NCBI RefSeq assembly: GCF_900605015.1
Contig: NZ_LR027575.1
Coordinates: 54,690 to 118,689, forward strand
Direction: 5' to 3'
From: Olsenella sp. Marseille-P4559
Lineage (GTDB): Bacteria > Actinomycetota > Coriobacteriia > Coriobacteriales > Atopobiaceae
DNA: 64,000 nucleotides
Of this stretch, positions 43,648-53,174 are shown one piece after another (position 1 is the stretch's first letter; the number at the start of each line of letters is the position of its first letter). The notes beneath the pieces are model-generated. The model saw nothing but the letters and a program-made list of their open reading frames with translations, did no database searches and was not told the DNA's origin. A program made the translations under genes and the position numbers.

Positions 43648-46446
43648 ATGGCAACCTACGGCTTCTTTGTGAACGGTCAGGAGGTCGCATGCGAGGAGAA
43701 CAAGCCGCTCCTGCGCTTCCTGCGCGACGACCTGCATCTCACCTCCGTGAAGGATGGCTGCTCGGAGGGTGCGTGCGGCACCTGTACCGTGGCTATCGAC
43801 GGCATTGCCACCAAGAGCTGCGTCATGACCACCAAGTTTGCCCAAGGCAAGCACATTCTCACCGTGGAGGGGCTTGAGCCCGCCGAGAAGGAGGCCTTCG
43901 TCTACGCCTTTGGCGCCGTGGGCGCCGTGCAGTGTGGCTTCTGCATCCCTGGCATGGTGATGAGCGGTGCGGCCTTGGTGCGCCGGAACCCCAACCCCAC
44001 AGATGACGAAGTCAAGTGGGCCATACGCGGCAACATCTGCCGCTGCACCGGCTACAAGAAGATCATCGAGGGCATCCGGCTTGCCGCCGCCGTCCTGCGT
44101 GGTGACGCGCAGATAGACGAGGACCTCGAGCGCGGTGACGACTACGGCGTGGGCAAGCGTGCCTTCCGCGTGGACGTGCGCCGCAAGGTCCTGGGATACG
44201 GCAAGTACCCCGACGACCTCGACGAGCGCGACTTCCCCGGCATGGTATACGGCTCATGCGTGCGCTCCAAGTACCCTCGCGCCCGCGTCCTCAAGATCGA
44301 CACGTCCAAGGCAGAGGCCCTGCCGGGCGTCCTTGGCGTCCTTACGGCCAAGGACGTGCCGGTAAACCAGGTTGGCCACCTCATCCAGGACTGGGACGTC
44401 TTCATTGCCGAGGGCGACATCACGCGCTTCGTTGGCGACGCCATCTGCCTTGTTGTCGCCGAGGACACCAAGACGCTCGAGCGTGCCAAGCGCCTCGTGA
44501 AGGTCGACTACGAGCCGCTCGAGCCCGTGCGCAACATCGGCGAGGCAAAGGCCCCGGGCGCGCCCATCATCCACAAGAGCTTCAACGCATTCGGAAACCT
44601 CGTCGAGCTCCATGACAACGTCTGCCAGAGCCGTCACGTCACGCGCGGCGATGCGCATGCGGCGCTCGCCGCCTCCGCGCACGTGGTAACGCATTCGTTC
44701 GAGACGCCGTTCACTGAGCATGCGTTCCTCGAGCCCGAGTGCGCCGTGGCCATCCCCTACAAGGACGGCGTCAAGGTCTTCTCCACAGACCAGGGTGCCT
44801 ATGACACACGCAAAGAGGTCGCCCACATGTTTGGCTGGGATAAGACCCCAGAGCGCGTCGTTGTCCAGACCATGCTGGTGGGCGGTGGCTTCGGCGGCAA
44901 GGAAGACGTCACCACCCAGCACATCTCGGCGCTTGCCGCCTACCGGTTCAAGCGCCCTGTGAAGTGCAAGTTCACGCGTCAGGAGTCCCTGAACTTCCAC
45001 CCCAAGCGCCATGCCATGGTGGGCACGTTCACCCTGGGGTGCGACGAGGAGGGCAACTTCACCGCTCTCGACTGCGAGATCAACTTTGACACGGGTGCCT
45101 ACGCAAGCCTCTGCGGGCCCGTTCTCGAGCGCGCCTGCACGCACGCCGTTGGCCCCTACACCTACCAGAACACCGACATCCGCGGCTTTGGCTACTACAC
45201 AAACAACCCGCCCGCCGGGGCCTTCCGCGGCTTTGGGGTGTGCCAGAGCGAGTTTGCCCTCGAGTGCCTCATCGACCTGTTGGCCGACGAGGTGGGGATA
45301 AGCCCATGGGAGATTCGGTACAAGAACGCGATCGAGCCCGGCAAGGCCTTGCCCAACGGCCAGATCGCAGACTGCTCCACCGCGCTCAAGGAGACGCTCC
45401 TCGCGGTGAGGGACGTCTACGAGAGGAACGCGGACCACGCGGGACTCTCCTGCGCCATGAAGAACTCGGGCGTGGGCGTGGGCCTGCCCGACGCAGGCCG
45501 CGCCAACATCCGCGTTGAGGGCGGCCGTGCCGTCATCTACTCTGCCACCTCCGACATTGGCCAGGGCTGCAACACCGTCTTCCAGCAAGACGTCGCCGAG
45601 GCGACGGGGCTCCCCAAGAGCGCCATCGAGAACGGCGAGTGCTCCACCGAGGCCGCGCCCGACTCTGGCACCACCTCGGGTTCGCGCCAGACGGTCATCA
45701 CGGGCGAAGCCGTGCGTGGCGTGGCCTTCCTTCTGCGTGACGCCATGCTTGCCGTGGAGGCGGGCTGCCCCGTGCCGGACGAGCCCGTATGCGCCCACGG
45801 TGACGGCAAGACCGTGGAGTACGATGACGGGAACCCCTACGTGGACGAGCATCCGGAAGACCTCATGGCGGGCCATGCCCTGCGTGCAAAGGACCCGGTT
45901 GCCGCCCTCGCTGCCCTCGAGGGGCACGAGTTCCGCTACGTCTACTTCGAGCCTACCGACAAGCTGGGCGCCGACAAGCCCAACCCCAAGAGCCACGTGT
46001 GCTACGCCTATGCCACGACCTGCGCCGTCCTTGACAGGAACCGTCGCGTGAGCGACATCTATGCCGCGCATGACTCCGGCAAGGTCGTGAACCCCATCGC
46101 CATCCAGGGCCAGATTGAGGGGGGCGTCCTCATGAGCATGGGCTACGCGCTCACCGAGCGATTCCCGCTCAAGGACTGCGTGCCGCAGGTCAAGTACGGA
46201 ACGCTCGGCCTTCTCCGCGCCAACCAGACCCCCGAGATTCACGCCGACTACGTCGAGAAGGAGCGCCTGCTCTCCGTGGCGTACGGTGGCAAGGGCATAG
46301 GGGAGATCGCCTCCATCCCCACGGCGGCGGCAATCCAGAATGCCTATCGCAGGGTCGATGGTGTGCTTCGAACAAAGCTCCCGCTCGAAGGCACGCCGTA
46401 CTCCAAGAAGAAGACGAATGGCAAGGAGGCAGAAAAGCCCCTGTAA
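43648..46446 (+). CDS. xdhD: XdhD-like molybdenum hydroxylase with fused [2Fe-2S] domain
   Basis: Oxidises a purine, probably hypoxanthine or xanthine, at a molybdenum cofactor. Residues 1-145 are a two-cluster iron-sulfur domain (C38, C43, C46, C58 and C96, C99, C131, C133: DGCSEGACGTCTVAIDG, QCGFCIPGMVMSGA, CRCTGYKK). Residues about 165-932 are the Mo-binding part: VGGGFGGKED, PPAGAFRGFGVCQSEFALE, DIGQGCNTVFQQD, and C-terminal GGKGIGEIASIPTAAAIQNA with the catalytic Glu. No FAD domain is fused, so FAD is supplied by YgfK. The family (XdhD/Se-dependent XDH) may need labile selenium; no sel genes are present to test this. RBS AAGGAGGG before ATG 43648. Confidence 0.92.
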   Translation: MATYGFFVNGQEVACEENKPLLRFLRDDLHLTSVKDGCSEGACGTCTVAIDGIATKSCVMTTKFAQGKHILTVEGLEPAEKEAFVYAFGAVGAVQCGFCIPGMVMSGAALVRRNPNPTDDEVKWAIRGNICRCTGYKKIIEGIRLAAAVLRGDAQIDEDLERGDDYGVGKRAFRVDVRRKVLGYGKYPDDLDERDFPGMVYGSCVRSKYPRARVLKIDTSKAEALPGVLGVLTAKDVPVNQVGHLIQDWDVFIAEGDITRFVGDAICLVVAEDTKTLERAKRLVKVDYEPLEPVRNIGEAKAPGAPIIHKSFNAFGNLVELHDNVCQSRHVTRGDAHAALAASAHVVTHSFETPFTEHAFLEPECAVAIPYKDGVKVFSTDQGAYDTRKEVAHMFGWDKTPERVVVQTMLVGGGFGGKEDVTTQHISALAAYRFKRPVKCKFTRQESLNFHPKRHAMVGTFTLGCDEEGNFTALDCEINFDTGAYASLCGPVLERACTHAVGPYTYQNTDIRGFGYYTNNPPAGAFRGFGVCQSEFALECLIDLLADEVGISPWEIRYKNAIEPGKALPNGQIADCSTALKETLLAVRDVYERNADHAGLSCAMKNSGVGVGLPDAGRANIRVEGGRAVIYSATSDIGQGCNTVFQQDVAEATGLPKSAIENGECSTEAAPDSGTTSGSRQTVITGEAVRGVAFLLRDAMLAVEAGCPVPDEPVCAHGDGKTVEYDDGNPYVDEHPEDLMAGHALRAKDPVAALAALEGHEFRYVYFEPTDKLGADKPNPKSHVCYAYATTCAVLDRNRRVSDIYAAHDSGKVVNPIAIQGQIEGGVLMSMGYALTERFPLKDCVPQVKYGTLGLLRANQTPEIHADYVEKERLLSVAYGGKGIGEIASIPTAAAIQNAYRRVDGVLRTKLPLEGTPYSKKKTNGKEAEKPL

Positions 46447-46520
46447 CGGGGTGGCACAATAATTGGTTTGACTCGCGTACAGTTTGTTTGTTCGGCACCC
46501 GTAGGCGAAAGGCGGCAAGC

Positions 46521-48032
46521 ATGGCCGAGTTGCTGAGAATGGAGAACATCAGCAAGCGCTTCGGTTCGTTCTATGCGAACAAGGACGTCTCACTTGACGT
46601 GCAGGAGGGCGAGGTCCACACCCTCCTTGGCGAGAACGGCGCAGGCAAGTCCACACTCATGAATGTCCTCATCGGGCTCTACCAGCCCACTGATGGAAAG
46701 ATTTTCATGCGCGGCCAGGAGGTCCAGATAAGCTCACCGCGCGTGGCGGTCGAGCATGGCATTGGCATGGTGCACCAGCACTTCATGCTCATAGATGCCA
46801 TGACGGGCCTCGAGAACATCATCCTGGGCGACAAGCGCCACGGCTCCCCCACGCTCCAGGAGGCGGACGACCGCAAGGCCATCGAGGAGATCATGGACCG
46901 CTACGGCCTGGAGATTGACCTCGACGAGAAGGTCTCCGACATGTCGATTGGCATGCAGCAGCGCGTCGAGATCATGAAGGTGCTGTTCCGCGGCGCCGAC
47001 CTGCTCATCCTGGATGAGCCTACGGCAGTCCTCACCGACCTCGAGGTCGAAGGGCTCTTCGACATCATGCACTCGCTCACCGATGAGGGTAAGTCGATCA
47101 TCTTCATCTCCCACAAGATGCGCGAGGTCATGCGCATCTCCGATCGCGTTACCGTGCTTCGCCGTGGCGAGACCGTCGAGACCGTGTGCGTTGCCGATAC
47201 CACCGAGCAGGAGCTTGCCGACCTCATGATCGGCCAGAAGTTCGTCGAGAACACCTACGACAAGGTCACGGGTGCCGACAAGACGGAGTTCGAGCTTGAG
47301 GGCGTCTCGTACCACCCCGAAGCGAAGCATGGTGGCCTGAAGGACGTCTCTCTCACCATCCACCAGGGCGAGATCCTCGGCGTGGCGGGTATCGACGGCA
47401 ACGGGCAGACGCCTCTGGCCGAGGTCGTGACTGGCCTCGTGAAGCCTGAGTCCGGCAGGGTCATTGGCCCGGACGGCTCCGAGATCGCGATCTTCTCGCC
47501 CGAGACCTTCATCGAGGCCGGCCTGGGCAACATCCCCGAGGACCGCAACAAGATGGGCCTTGTGGGCGACATGACGGTTGCCGAGAACCTCGTGCTCAAG
47601 CAGACCGAGAGCGGCCAGTTCTCCCTTGGCCACGGTAAGTGGCTCAAGATGGCCGAGATCCACTCGTACGCGGACAGGCTTCGCGAAGAGAACGACATCC
47701 GCTGTACCTCTGTCGACCAGACGGCGCGCAGCCTCTCCGGCGGCAACCAGCAGAAGGTCATCCTCGCGCGCGAGCTTGAGGGACGCCCAAGGCTCCTCGT
47801 GGCCGTCTATCCCACGCGCGGCCTAGACATTGGTGCCACCGAGTTCATCCACAACCAGATCGTGGCGCAGCGCGACGCAGGATGTGCGGTGCTTCTCATC
47901 TCGGCTGACTTCGACGAGGTGCTCAAGCTCTCAGACCGCATTGTGGTGCTCTTCGAGGGCCAGGTCATGGGCACGTATCCGGGTGCGAACCCTCCCATCA
48001 AGGAGATCTCGCTCGCAATGGCAGGAAAGTAG
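46521..48032 (+). CDS. Nucleoside/purine ABC transporter ATPase, tandem NBDs (NupO-like)
   Basis: The 503-aa fused dual-ATPase is of the BMP-linked nucleoside importer class (YufO/NupO). The first domain has Walker A GENGAGKST (37-45), MVHQHFMLIDAMTGLENI, signature MSIGMQQRVEIMKVL, and Walker B LLILDEPTAVLTD. The second domain has a degenerate Walker A (VAGIDGNGQTPL, no Lys) as usual for this class, LSGGNQQKVILAREL and LLVAVYPTRGLDIGA. ATG 46521. It works with the next two permeases and the BMP lipoproteins. Substrates are probably purine nucleosides, given the neighbours. Confidence 0.9.
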   Translation: MAELLRMENISKRFGSFYANKDVSLDVQEGEVHTLLGENGAGKSTLMNVLIGLYQPTDGKIFMRGQEVQISSPRVAVEHGIGMVHQHFMLIDAMTGLENIILGDKRHGSPTLQEADDRKAIEEIMDRYGLEIDLDEKVSDMSIGMQQRVEIMKVLFRGADLLILDEPTAVLTDLEVEGLFDIMHSLTDEGKSIIFISHKMREVMRISDRVTVLRRGETVETVCVADTTEQELADLMIGQKFVENTYDKVTGADKTEFELEGVSYHPEAKHGGLKDVSLTIHQGEILGVAGIDGNGQTPLAEVVTGLVKPESGRVIGPDGSEIAIFSPETFIEAGLGNIPEDRNKMGLVGDMTVAENLVLKQTESGQFSLGHGKWLKMAEIHSYADRLREENDIRCTSVDQTARSLSGGNQQKVILARELEGRPRLLVAVYPTRGLDIGATEFIHNQIVAQRDAGCAVLLISADFDEVLKLSDRIVVLFEGQVMGTYPGANPPIKEISLAMAGK

Positions 48033-48044
48033 GAGGGGGACAAC

Positions 48045-49136
48045 GTGGTAAAGAAAGCTCTGAGCCCGGAGGAGCGCAGCGAGAAGAGGCTGATGATTCT
48101 CACGCCTGTCGTCTCGGTGCTCCTGGCTCTCATCATTGGCGCAATCATCATCGCCTGCCTTGGGAAAAGCCCGTTCGAGGGCTATGCGGCCATGATCCAG
48201 GGTTCGCTTGGAGATGCCGCCAAGATCAGCAAGACGCTTGAGCGCGCCTGCCCGCTCATCTTCACCGGTCTGTGCGCCGTGTTTGCCTACAAGTGCGGCG
48301 TCTTCAACCTCGGCGGCGAGGGGCAGTTCATCATGGGCGGCTGCGCTACGGCCTCGGTCATCCTGGGCCTTGGCCTTGACGGTCCGCTCGGCCTTGCGCT
48401 GGGGCTTCTCGCAGGCATTGTGGCGGGCGCCGTCTGGGGGCTTCTGCCTGGCATCATGAAGATCACGCGTGGCCTCAACGAGATGATCACCACGATCATG
48501 CTCAACTACGTGGCCATGTACTTCATGGAGTACATCTACAAGAACGTCTACTCGGATAACGGGCTGCCCAAGACCGTTGCCGTCCCGCAGGGCGCACGCC
48601 TTCCCGAAGTCGCGGGCACGCACATTGGCGTCATCGTCGCAATCGCGCTCGGCATCTTCGTGTGGTATGTGATCTTCCGCACCTCGTTTGGCTTCAAGAT
48701 TCGCGCCGTGGGACTGAACCCCATCGCCTCGAAGGTCAACGGCTTCCCCGTGAGGAGGCTCGTGCTGCTCGCCTTCATCATCTCTGGCGCCATCGCCGGC
48801 ATGGGTGGTGCCGTCGAGCTTCTCGGCAAGACGCCCTACCGTCTGGCAGACGGCTTTGGCTCCGGCTTTGGCTTTGATGGCGTGGCCATCGCGCTCATCG
48901 CACAGCTCAACCCCATTGCCGCACTCTTCGTGGCCCTGCTGTTTGGCATCCTCTCGACGGGCGGCACCATGATGCAGAGCGTCATCGGCGTACCCACCGC
49001 CATCGTCGAGATCATCCGTGGCCTCATCATCATCTTCGCCGTTGCCGGAATGGCTGCCGTGAAGCTCCCCAAGATCAAGGCGTTCGTTGCCGCAAGGCAG
49101 GACGCCAAGGCCAAGAAAGCCGAGGTGACTGCATAA
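48045..49136 (+). CDS. Nucleoside ABC transporter permease (NupP-like)
   Basis: The 363-aa branched-chain/ribose-type permease has about nine hydrophobic segments and the family loop CGVFNLGGEGQFIMGG, then NEMITTIMLNYVAMYFMEY, and the conserved AVGLNPIASKVNGFPVRRL that docks on the ATPase. Start GTG 48045 after AGGAGG. Its stop overlaps the ATG of the partner permease (TAATG). Confidence 0.88.
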   Translation: MVKKALSPEERSEKRLMILTPVVSVLLALIIGAIIIACLGKSPFEGYAAMIQGSLGDAAKISKTLERACPLIFTGLCAVFAYKCGVFNLGGEGQFIMGGCATASVILGLGLDGPLGLALGLLAGIVAGAVWGLLPGIMKITRGLNEMITTIMLNYVAMYFMEYIYKNVYSDNGLPKTVAVPQGARLPEVAGTHIGVIVAIALGIFVWYVIFRTSFGFKIRAVGLNPIASKVNGFPVRRLVLLAFIISGAIAGMGGAVELLGKTPYRLADGFGSGFGFDGVAIALIAQLNPIAALFVALLFGILSTGGTMMQSVIGVPTAIVEIIRGLIIIFAVAGMAAVKLPKIKAFVAARQDAKAKKAEVTA

Positions 49137-50068
49137 TGGATTTCATGATTGCGCTCCCCACCATCCTCAAGGCGATGACCATGGGCGCCGTGCCCATCCT
49201 TCTCGCCGCGCTTGGTGAGGTCTTCTCAGAGCGTGCCGGCCTCGTGAACATCGGTCTCGAGGGCATCATGGCAGTCGGTGCGTTTGTGGGCTTTGCCGTG
49301 GCCAAGATGACGGGCAACCTCTGGGTGGGACTTTTCGTGGGCATGCTTGCCGGCGTGCTCGTGAACATGCTCTACGCCTTCTGCACGGTCACGCTCTGTG
49401 CCGACCAGGTGGTCACCGGCATGGCCATCAACATCCTGGCCCCCGCCGTGGCGCTCTTCGGCTACAACCTCTTTGTGGGGTCTAACTCCGCAAACGCGAC
49501 TGGCTCGCAGATGGCGAGCATCGCCATACCGGGGCTCTCGCAGATACCCTTTGTCGGTGACGCCTTCTTCAACCAGACGCTCTTGGCCTACCTGGCCTTC
49601 ATTCTCGTGCCACTCGTGAGGTACTTCTTCAAGCACTTCCGAGCGGGGCTTTCGTTCCGCTCTGTGGGCGAGAACCCCCATGCTGCCGAGACGCTCGGAA
49701 TCGACGTCGTGCGCGTGAAGTACATCGCCTGCATCGCGTGCGGCGCGCTCGCCGCGGCTGGCGGCGCGTTCCTCACGCTGTGCTACACGCCCATCTACAC
49801 CGACGGAATCGTGATGGGCCGCGGATTCATCGCGCTGGCCACCGTAATCTTTGGTCGCTGGAGCGCCCTGGGCGTCCTTGGCGCAAGCATGCTCTTCGGC
49901 TTTTTCGACGGCCTCAACGTGGCCCTGCAGGCGCAGTTCCAGTCTGCTCCGGTCATGTTCTTCAAGATGATCCCGTACATCTTCACGATAGTAGCGCTCA
50001 TCTTCTTTGGGTCGAGGCATGCCGGGCCCAAGTCCAACGGTCAGCCGTACTTCCGCGAGCAGCGCTAG
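49136..50068 (+). CDS. Nucleoside ABC transporter permease (NupQ-like)
   Basis: The 310-aa second permease has about eight transmembrane helices and the motif AGLVNIGLEGIMAVGAFVGF, and the docking loop SVGENPHAAETLGIDVVRVK. Coupled to the previous gene by overlapping stop/start. Completes the ATPase-permease-permease core that precedes the two binding lipoproteins. Confidence 0.88.
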   Translation: MDFMIALPTILKAMTMGAVPILLAALGEVFSERAGLVNIGLEGIMAVGAFVGFAVAKMTGNLWVGLFVGMLAGVLVNMLYAFCTVTLCADQVVTGMAINILAPAVALFGYNLFVGSNSANATGSQMASIAIPGLSQIPFVGDAFFNQTLLAYLAFILVPLVRYFFKHFRAGLSFRSVGENPHAAETLGIDVVRVKYIACIACGALAAAGGAFLTLCYTPIYTDGIVMGRGFIALATVIFGRWSALGVLGASMLFGFFDGLNVALQAQFQSAPVMFFKMIPYIFTIVALIFFGSRHAGPKSNGQPYFREQR

Positions 50069-50230
50069 GGCGGCGCGCTCCCGGGTGGAGCGCTGCCTGT
50101 CACCGAGGAAGGTGCCTCACCTGGGAGTTGTTCGGTTCCACCCTCATTGCGTGCGGCTAACGTCGTGAGGTGCGGGTCATTGGGAGGGGGTGCGCGACGC
50201 ATCCCCCATGGAGGAAGGAAAGGGTACATC

Positions 50231-51355
50231 ATGAGTGAAACCAAGAAGTCTCTGTCCAACGTCATGCTCGACAGGCGCCAGGCAATCGCTCTGGGGCTTG
50301 GCAGCGTGGGCGCCCTTGCCCTTGCGGGCTGTGGCGGGTCCGGCAGCAGCCCCAGCTCGTCTGGCAGCTCCCCCTCTGGGGCCAGCTCCGAGCAGTCGAG
50401 CTACAAGGTCGCCATGATCATGAGCGGCATCATCACCGACGGCGGCTGGGACCAGGGCCACTACGAGTCCCTCAAGAGGGCCATCGAGTCCCACCCCAAG
50501 TGGGAGATGCTCGAGCCCAAGGAGAACACGGCCGATGCCGATGCCGCCACTGCGGCGCAGTCCTACGTCGACCAGGACGTCGACCTCATCATTGGCAACG
50601 GGAACCAGTTCGCCTCCGACTGGGCCGAGGTTGTGGCAGATGCGGCGGGCAGCCACCCCAAGGTCCACTTCCTCATCACGAACACCGATCCCGCCACCGA
50701 GATGACGGACTACGAGACCCTCGATTCCGTCGAGACGGTGCTTCCGGACTTTAAGCAGACCGGTGCCCTTGCCGGCGTTGTCGCTGGCCTCATGACCCAG
50801 ACCAAGAGCATCGGCTTCATCGGTGGCATGAAGCTTCCGTCCACCACCACGAAGTACTCCGCGTACCTCGCAGCGGCGCAGAAGGTCACGCCGGGCGTCC
50901 AGGGCCAGTACAACTTCGAGGCCGGCTTCACCGATGCCTCCCTGGGCACGAACCTCACCCAGCAGTGGATCAACTCCAACAACGTCGACGTCATGTGGGG
51001 CGACGCCTCCGCCGTCGACAACGGTGCGCGCAAGGTCCTTGAGTCTGCCGGCGCCGACACGCACTTTGACATTGCCCAGCCCATCGACATCGTAGGCGAC
51101 GACCAGCCCACCGTTGTGACCTCCACCGTCACGGACTGGATGATTGGCCAGGCCATGGACGAGATCGAGGCCGGCTCCTTTGGCGGCGGCAAGGCCATCA
51201 CCGGCAACATGAGCAACGGCGGCGTGTCCCTCGGCAAGTTCTCCGACAAGGTCTCCAAGGACGTGCAGGACAAGATCAACGAGTATGCCGAGCAGATCAA
51301 GGCCGGCACCTTCCTCACCGATGACGAGGTCTCGGCCATCTCCAAGACGCTGTAA
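50231..51355 (+). CDS. BMP-family nucleoside-binding lipoprotein 1
   Basis: Basic membrane protein (BmpA/PnrA-like) extracellular binder for purine nucleosides. The 374-aa product has a twin-arginine-type signal (DRRQAIALGLGSVGALALAG with lipobox LAGC), a Ser/Gly linker, and BMP motifs VAMIMSGIITDGGWDQGHYE, VDLIIGNGNQFASDWAEVVA, GFIGGMKLPSTTTKYSAYLA and NNVDVMWGDASAVDNGAR. ATG 50231 follows GAGGAAGGAAAGG. It is a close paralogue of the lipoprotein at 51986, with blocks of near-identical DNA. It supplies substrate to the NupOPQ-like core. Confidence 0.9.
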   Translation: MSETKKSLSNVMLDRRQAIALGLGSVGALALAGCGGSGSSPSSSGSSPSGASSEQSSYKVAMIMSGIITDGGWDQGHYESLKRAIESHPKWEMLEPKENTADADAATAAQSYVDQDVDLIIGNGNQFASDWAEVVADAAGSHPKVHFLITNTDPATEMTDYETLDSVETVLPDFKQTGALAGVVAGLMTQTKSIGFIGGMKLPSTTTKYSAYLAAAQKVTPGVQGQYNFEAGFTDASLGTNLTQQWINSNNVDVMWGDASAVDNGARKVLESAGADTHFDIAQPIDIVGDDQPTVVTSTVTDWMIGQAMDEIEAGSFGGGKAITGNMSNGGVSLGKFSDKVSKDVQDKINEYAEQIKAGTFLTDDEVSAISKTL

Positions 51356-51383
51356 ACGACGGTTCGTTCTTCGTAGGTCTATC

Positions 51384-51415
51384 GGGGGCGAGACACATGC
51401 GGGTGTCTCGCCCCC
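51384..51415 (+). terminator. 13-bp perfect hairpin between bmp1 and the deaminase gene
   Basis: GGGGGCGAGACAC (51384-51396) and its exact complement (51403-51415) enclose loop ATGCGG. No U-run follows. It ends 17 nt before the deaminase ATG, so it could lower downstream expression or cap the highly expressed bmp1 mRNA. Confidence 0.55.
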
Positions 51416-51432
51416 TCTGGAAAGGTTCTTGT

Positions 51433-51930
51433 ATGTCGCGAAAGCAGTTCACTCGCGAGAAGGACGTCGCGCTTCTCGAGCGCGCCATCGAGGTCTCCCG
51501 AGCGTCACGCGAACATGGCAATACGCCGTTTGGCGCGATTCTCGTCTCGCCCTCTGGCGACGTCCTTCTCGAGCAAGAAAACGTTGAGATTGGGACACAC
51601 AAGTGTACGGGCCACGCCGAGACCCAGCTCATGGAGCATGCGAGCCAGCTCTACGACAGGGACTATCTCTGGGACTGCTCGCTGTATGCCTCCGCCGAGC
51701 CCTGCTCGATGTGTGCGGGCGCCATCTACTGGGGAAACGTGGGTCGCGTGGTCTATGCCATGACGGAGCGGCGCCTGCTTGAGCTTACGGGGTCAAACGA
51801 GCAGAACCCTACGTTTGACCTGCCCTGCAGAAGGGTATTCGCGGCAGGGCAGAAGCCCATCGAGGTCGTGGGGCCGTTCCCGGAGCTGGAGGCCAAGGCG
51901 GCCGCCGTGCACGAGGGGTACTGGGACTAG
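51433..51930 (+). CDS. guaD: CDA-fold nucleoside/guanine deaminase
   Basis: The 165-aa zinc deaminase of the cytidine-deaminase superfamily has the zinc motifs CTGHAETQLMEHASQL (His and proton-shuttling Glu) and SAEPCSMCAGAIYWGNVGRV (two Cys). The size and the C-terminus (LPCRRVFAAGQKP, HEGYWD) match GuaD/YwnA-like guanine deaminase rather than TadA. It would convert guanine to xanthine or act on a related aminopurine. Sits between the two BMP lipoproteins, so it is part of the nucleoside uptake operon. A second, unrelated guanine deaminase is at 55359. Confidence 0.85.
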   Translation: MSRKQFTREKDVALLERAIEVSRASREHGNTPFGAILVSPSGDVLLEQENVEIGTHKCTGHAETQLMEHASQLYDRDYLWDCSLYASAEPCSMCAGAIYWGNVGRVVYAMTERRLLELTGSNEQNPTFDLPCRRVFAAGQKPIEVVGPFPELEAKAAAVHEGYWD

Positions 51931-51985
51931 GTGCTTCAGAGCCTGTCGCGGAGCAGAAGTGTCGGTTGCAACTGGGGAGGAAGCT

Positions 51986-53074
51986 ATGAGAATGAACATA
52001 ACGCGTAGGAACGCGCTATCGCTTGGGCTGGGAGGGGCTGCCGTGGCCTGCGGGCTCTCGCTTGCGGCATGTGGCTCGTCCTCGAGCCCAAGCTCGACGG
52101 ACTCTGCCGAGAAGTCAAGCTACAAGGTGGCTCTGGTCATCAGCGGTCCCAAGAACGACGGTGGCTGGGGACAGGGCCACTACGAGTCGCTCCAGAAGGC
52201 AATCGAGTCCCACCCCAAGTGGGAGATGCTCGAGCCCAAGGAGAACACCGCCTCGGCGGACGCGGCCTCTGCGGCACAGTCCTATGTCGACCAGGACGTC
52301 GACCTCATCATTGCCGCTGGCAACGAGTTTGTCTCTGCGTGGGGTGACGTGGTTGCCGAGGCGGCCGATTCCAACCCCAACGTGCACTTCCTCATGACCA
52401 ACACCGATCCCGCAACGGACCTCGCGGACTACGGGACCCTGGTCAAGGTGGAGACCGTCCAGGTAAACCTCAAGCAGACGGGTGCGCTTGCCGGTGTGGT
52501 GGCTGGCCTCATGTCCAACACGGGCCATATCGGCTTCATCGGCGGCATGCGCCTTCCCACCACGCTCACCAAGTACGCGGCCTACCTCGCCGCCGCGCAG
52601 AAGGTGAATTCCAAGATCGAGGGCCACTACAACTTTGATGCTGGCTTCACGGATGCCTCGTTTGGCACCAACATCACAAACCAGTGGATCAACTCGAACA
52701 ACGTCGACGTCATGTGGGGTGACGCCTCCGCCGTCGACAATGGTGCCCGCCAGGCGCTCGAGGAGGCAGGCGTCGACACGCACTTCGATATTGCGCAGCC
52801 TATCGACTCCGTTGGCGCGGACAATCCCAGCGTTATCACCTCGACCGTCACGGACTGGATGTTTGGCCAGGCCATGGATGAGATCGAGGCCGGTTCGTTT
52901 GGAAGCGGTGCCATCATCGAGGCAAACATGGACAACGGTGGCGTCTATCTGGGGAGCTACTCCGACAAGGTCTCGCAGGGGGTTCAGGACAGGGTAAAGG
53001 AGTACTCCGAGAAGATTCAGGCGGATGCCTTCCTCACCGATGGCGAGATCGATGCGGTGAAGGGTACGTTGTAG
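51986..53074 (+). CDS. BMP-family nucleoside-binding lipoprotein 2
   Basis: The 362-aa paralogue of BMP1 has a TRRNALSLGLGGAAVACG signal with lipobox LAAC, then the same motifs: VALVISGPKNDGGWGQGHYE, VDLIIAAGNEFVSAWGDVVA, GFIGGMRLPTTLTKYAAYLA, NNVDVMWGDASAVDNGAR. The binding-fold DNA is near-identical to BMP1 in several blocks but differs around the ligand-facing segments (NGNQFASD against AAGNEFVSA). ATG 51986 after GGGGAGGAAG. A second binder could widen the substrate range. Ends before a terminator hairpin at 53101. Confidence 0.9.
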   Translation: MRMNITRRNALSLGLGGAAVACGLSLAACGSSSSPSSTDSAEKSSYKVALVISGPKNDGGWGQGHYESLQKAIESHPKWEMLEPKENTASADAASAAQSYVDQDVDLIIAAGNEFVSAWGDVVAEAADSNPNVHFLMTNTDPATDLADYGTLVKVETVQVNLKQTGALAGVVAGLMSNTGHIGFIGGMRLPTTLTKYAAYLAAAQKVNSKIEGHYNFDAGFTDASFGTNITNQWINSNNVDVMWGDASAVDNGARQALEEAGVDTHFDIAQPIDSVGADNPSVITSTVTDWMFGQAMDEIEAGSFGSGAIIEANMDNGGVYLGSYSDKVSQGVQDRVKEYSEKIQADAFLTDGEIDAVKGTL

Positions 53075-53100
53075 GTGGTCACCACAGATCCTCTGCCGAC

Positions 53101-53130
53101 GGCCGCGGTTCCAGTGGGACTGCGGCCTTT
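53101..53130 (+). terminator. Terminator after the nucleoside transporter operon
   Basis: GGCCGCGGTTCC pairs with GGGACTGCGGCC (one or two mismatches, loop AGT), followed by TTTGT. Located 27 bp past the bmp2 stop. Confidence 0.6.
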
Positions 53131-53174
53131 GTCGTCCTAATTCCCAGAAGGGGTCAGGTGGCGAGAATCCTCTG

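Noticed and set aside
43648-46446. Selenocysteine-containing protein
   Set aside because: No in-frame TGA in the gene; any selenium would be a labile cofactor, which sequence cannot show.
51433-51930. tRNA adenosine deaminase TadA
   Set aside because: Same zinc motifs, but location in a nucleoside transport operon and the C-terminus fit guanine/nucleoside deaminase better.
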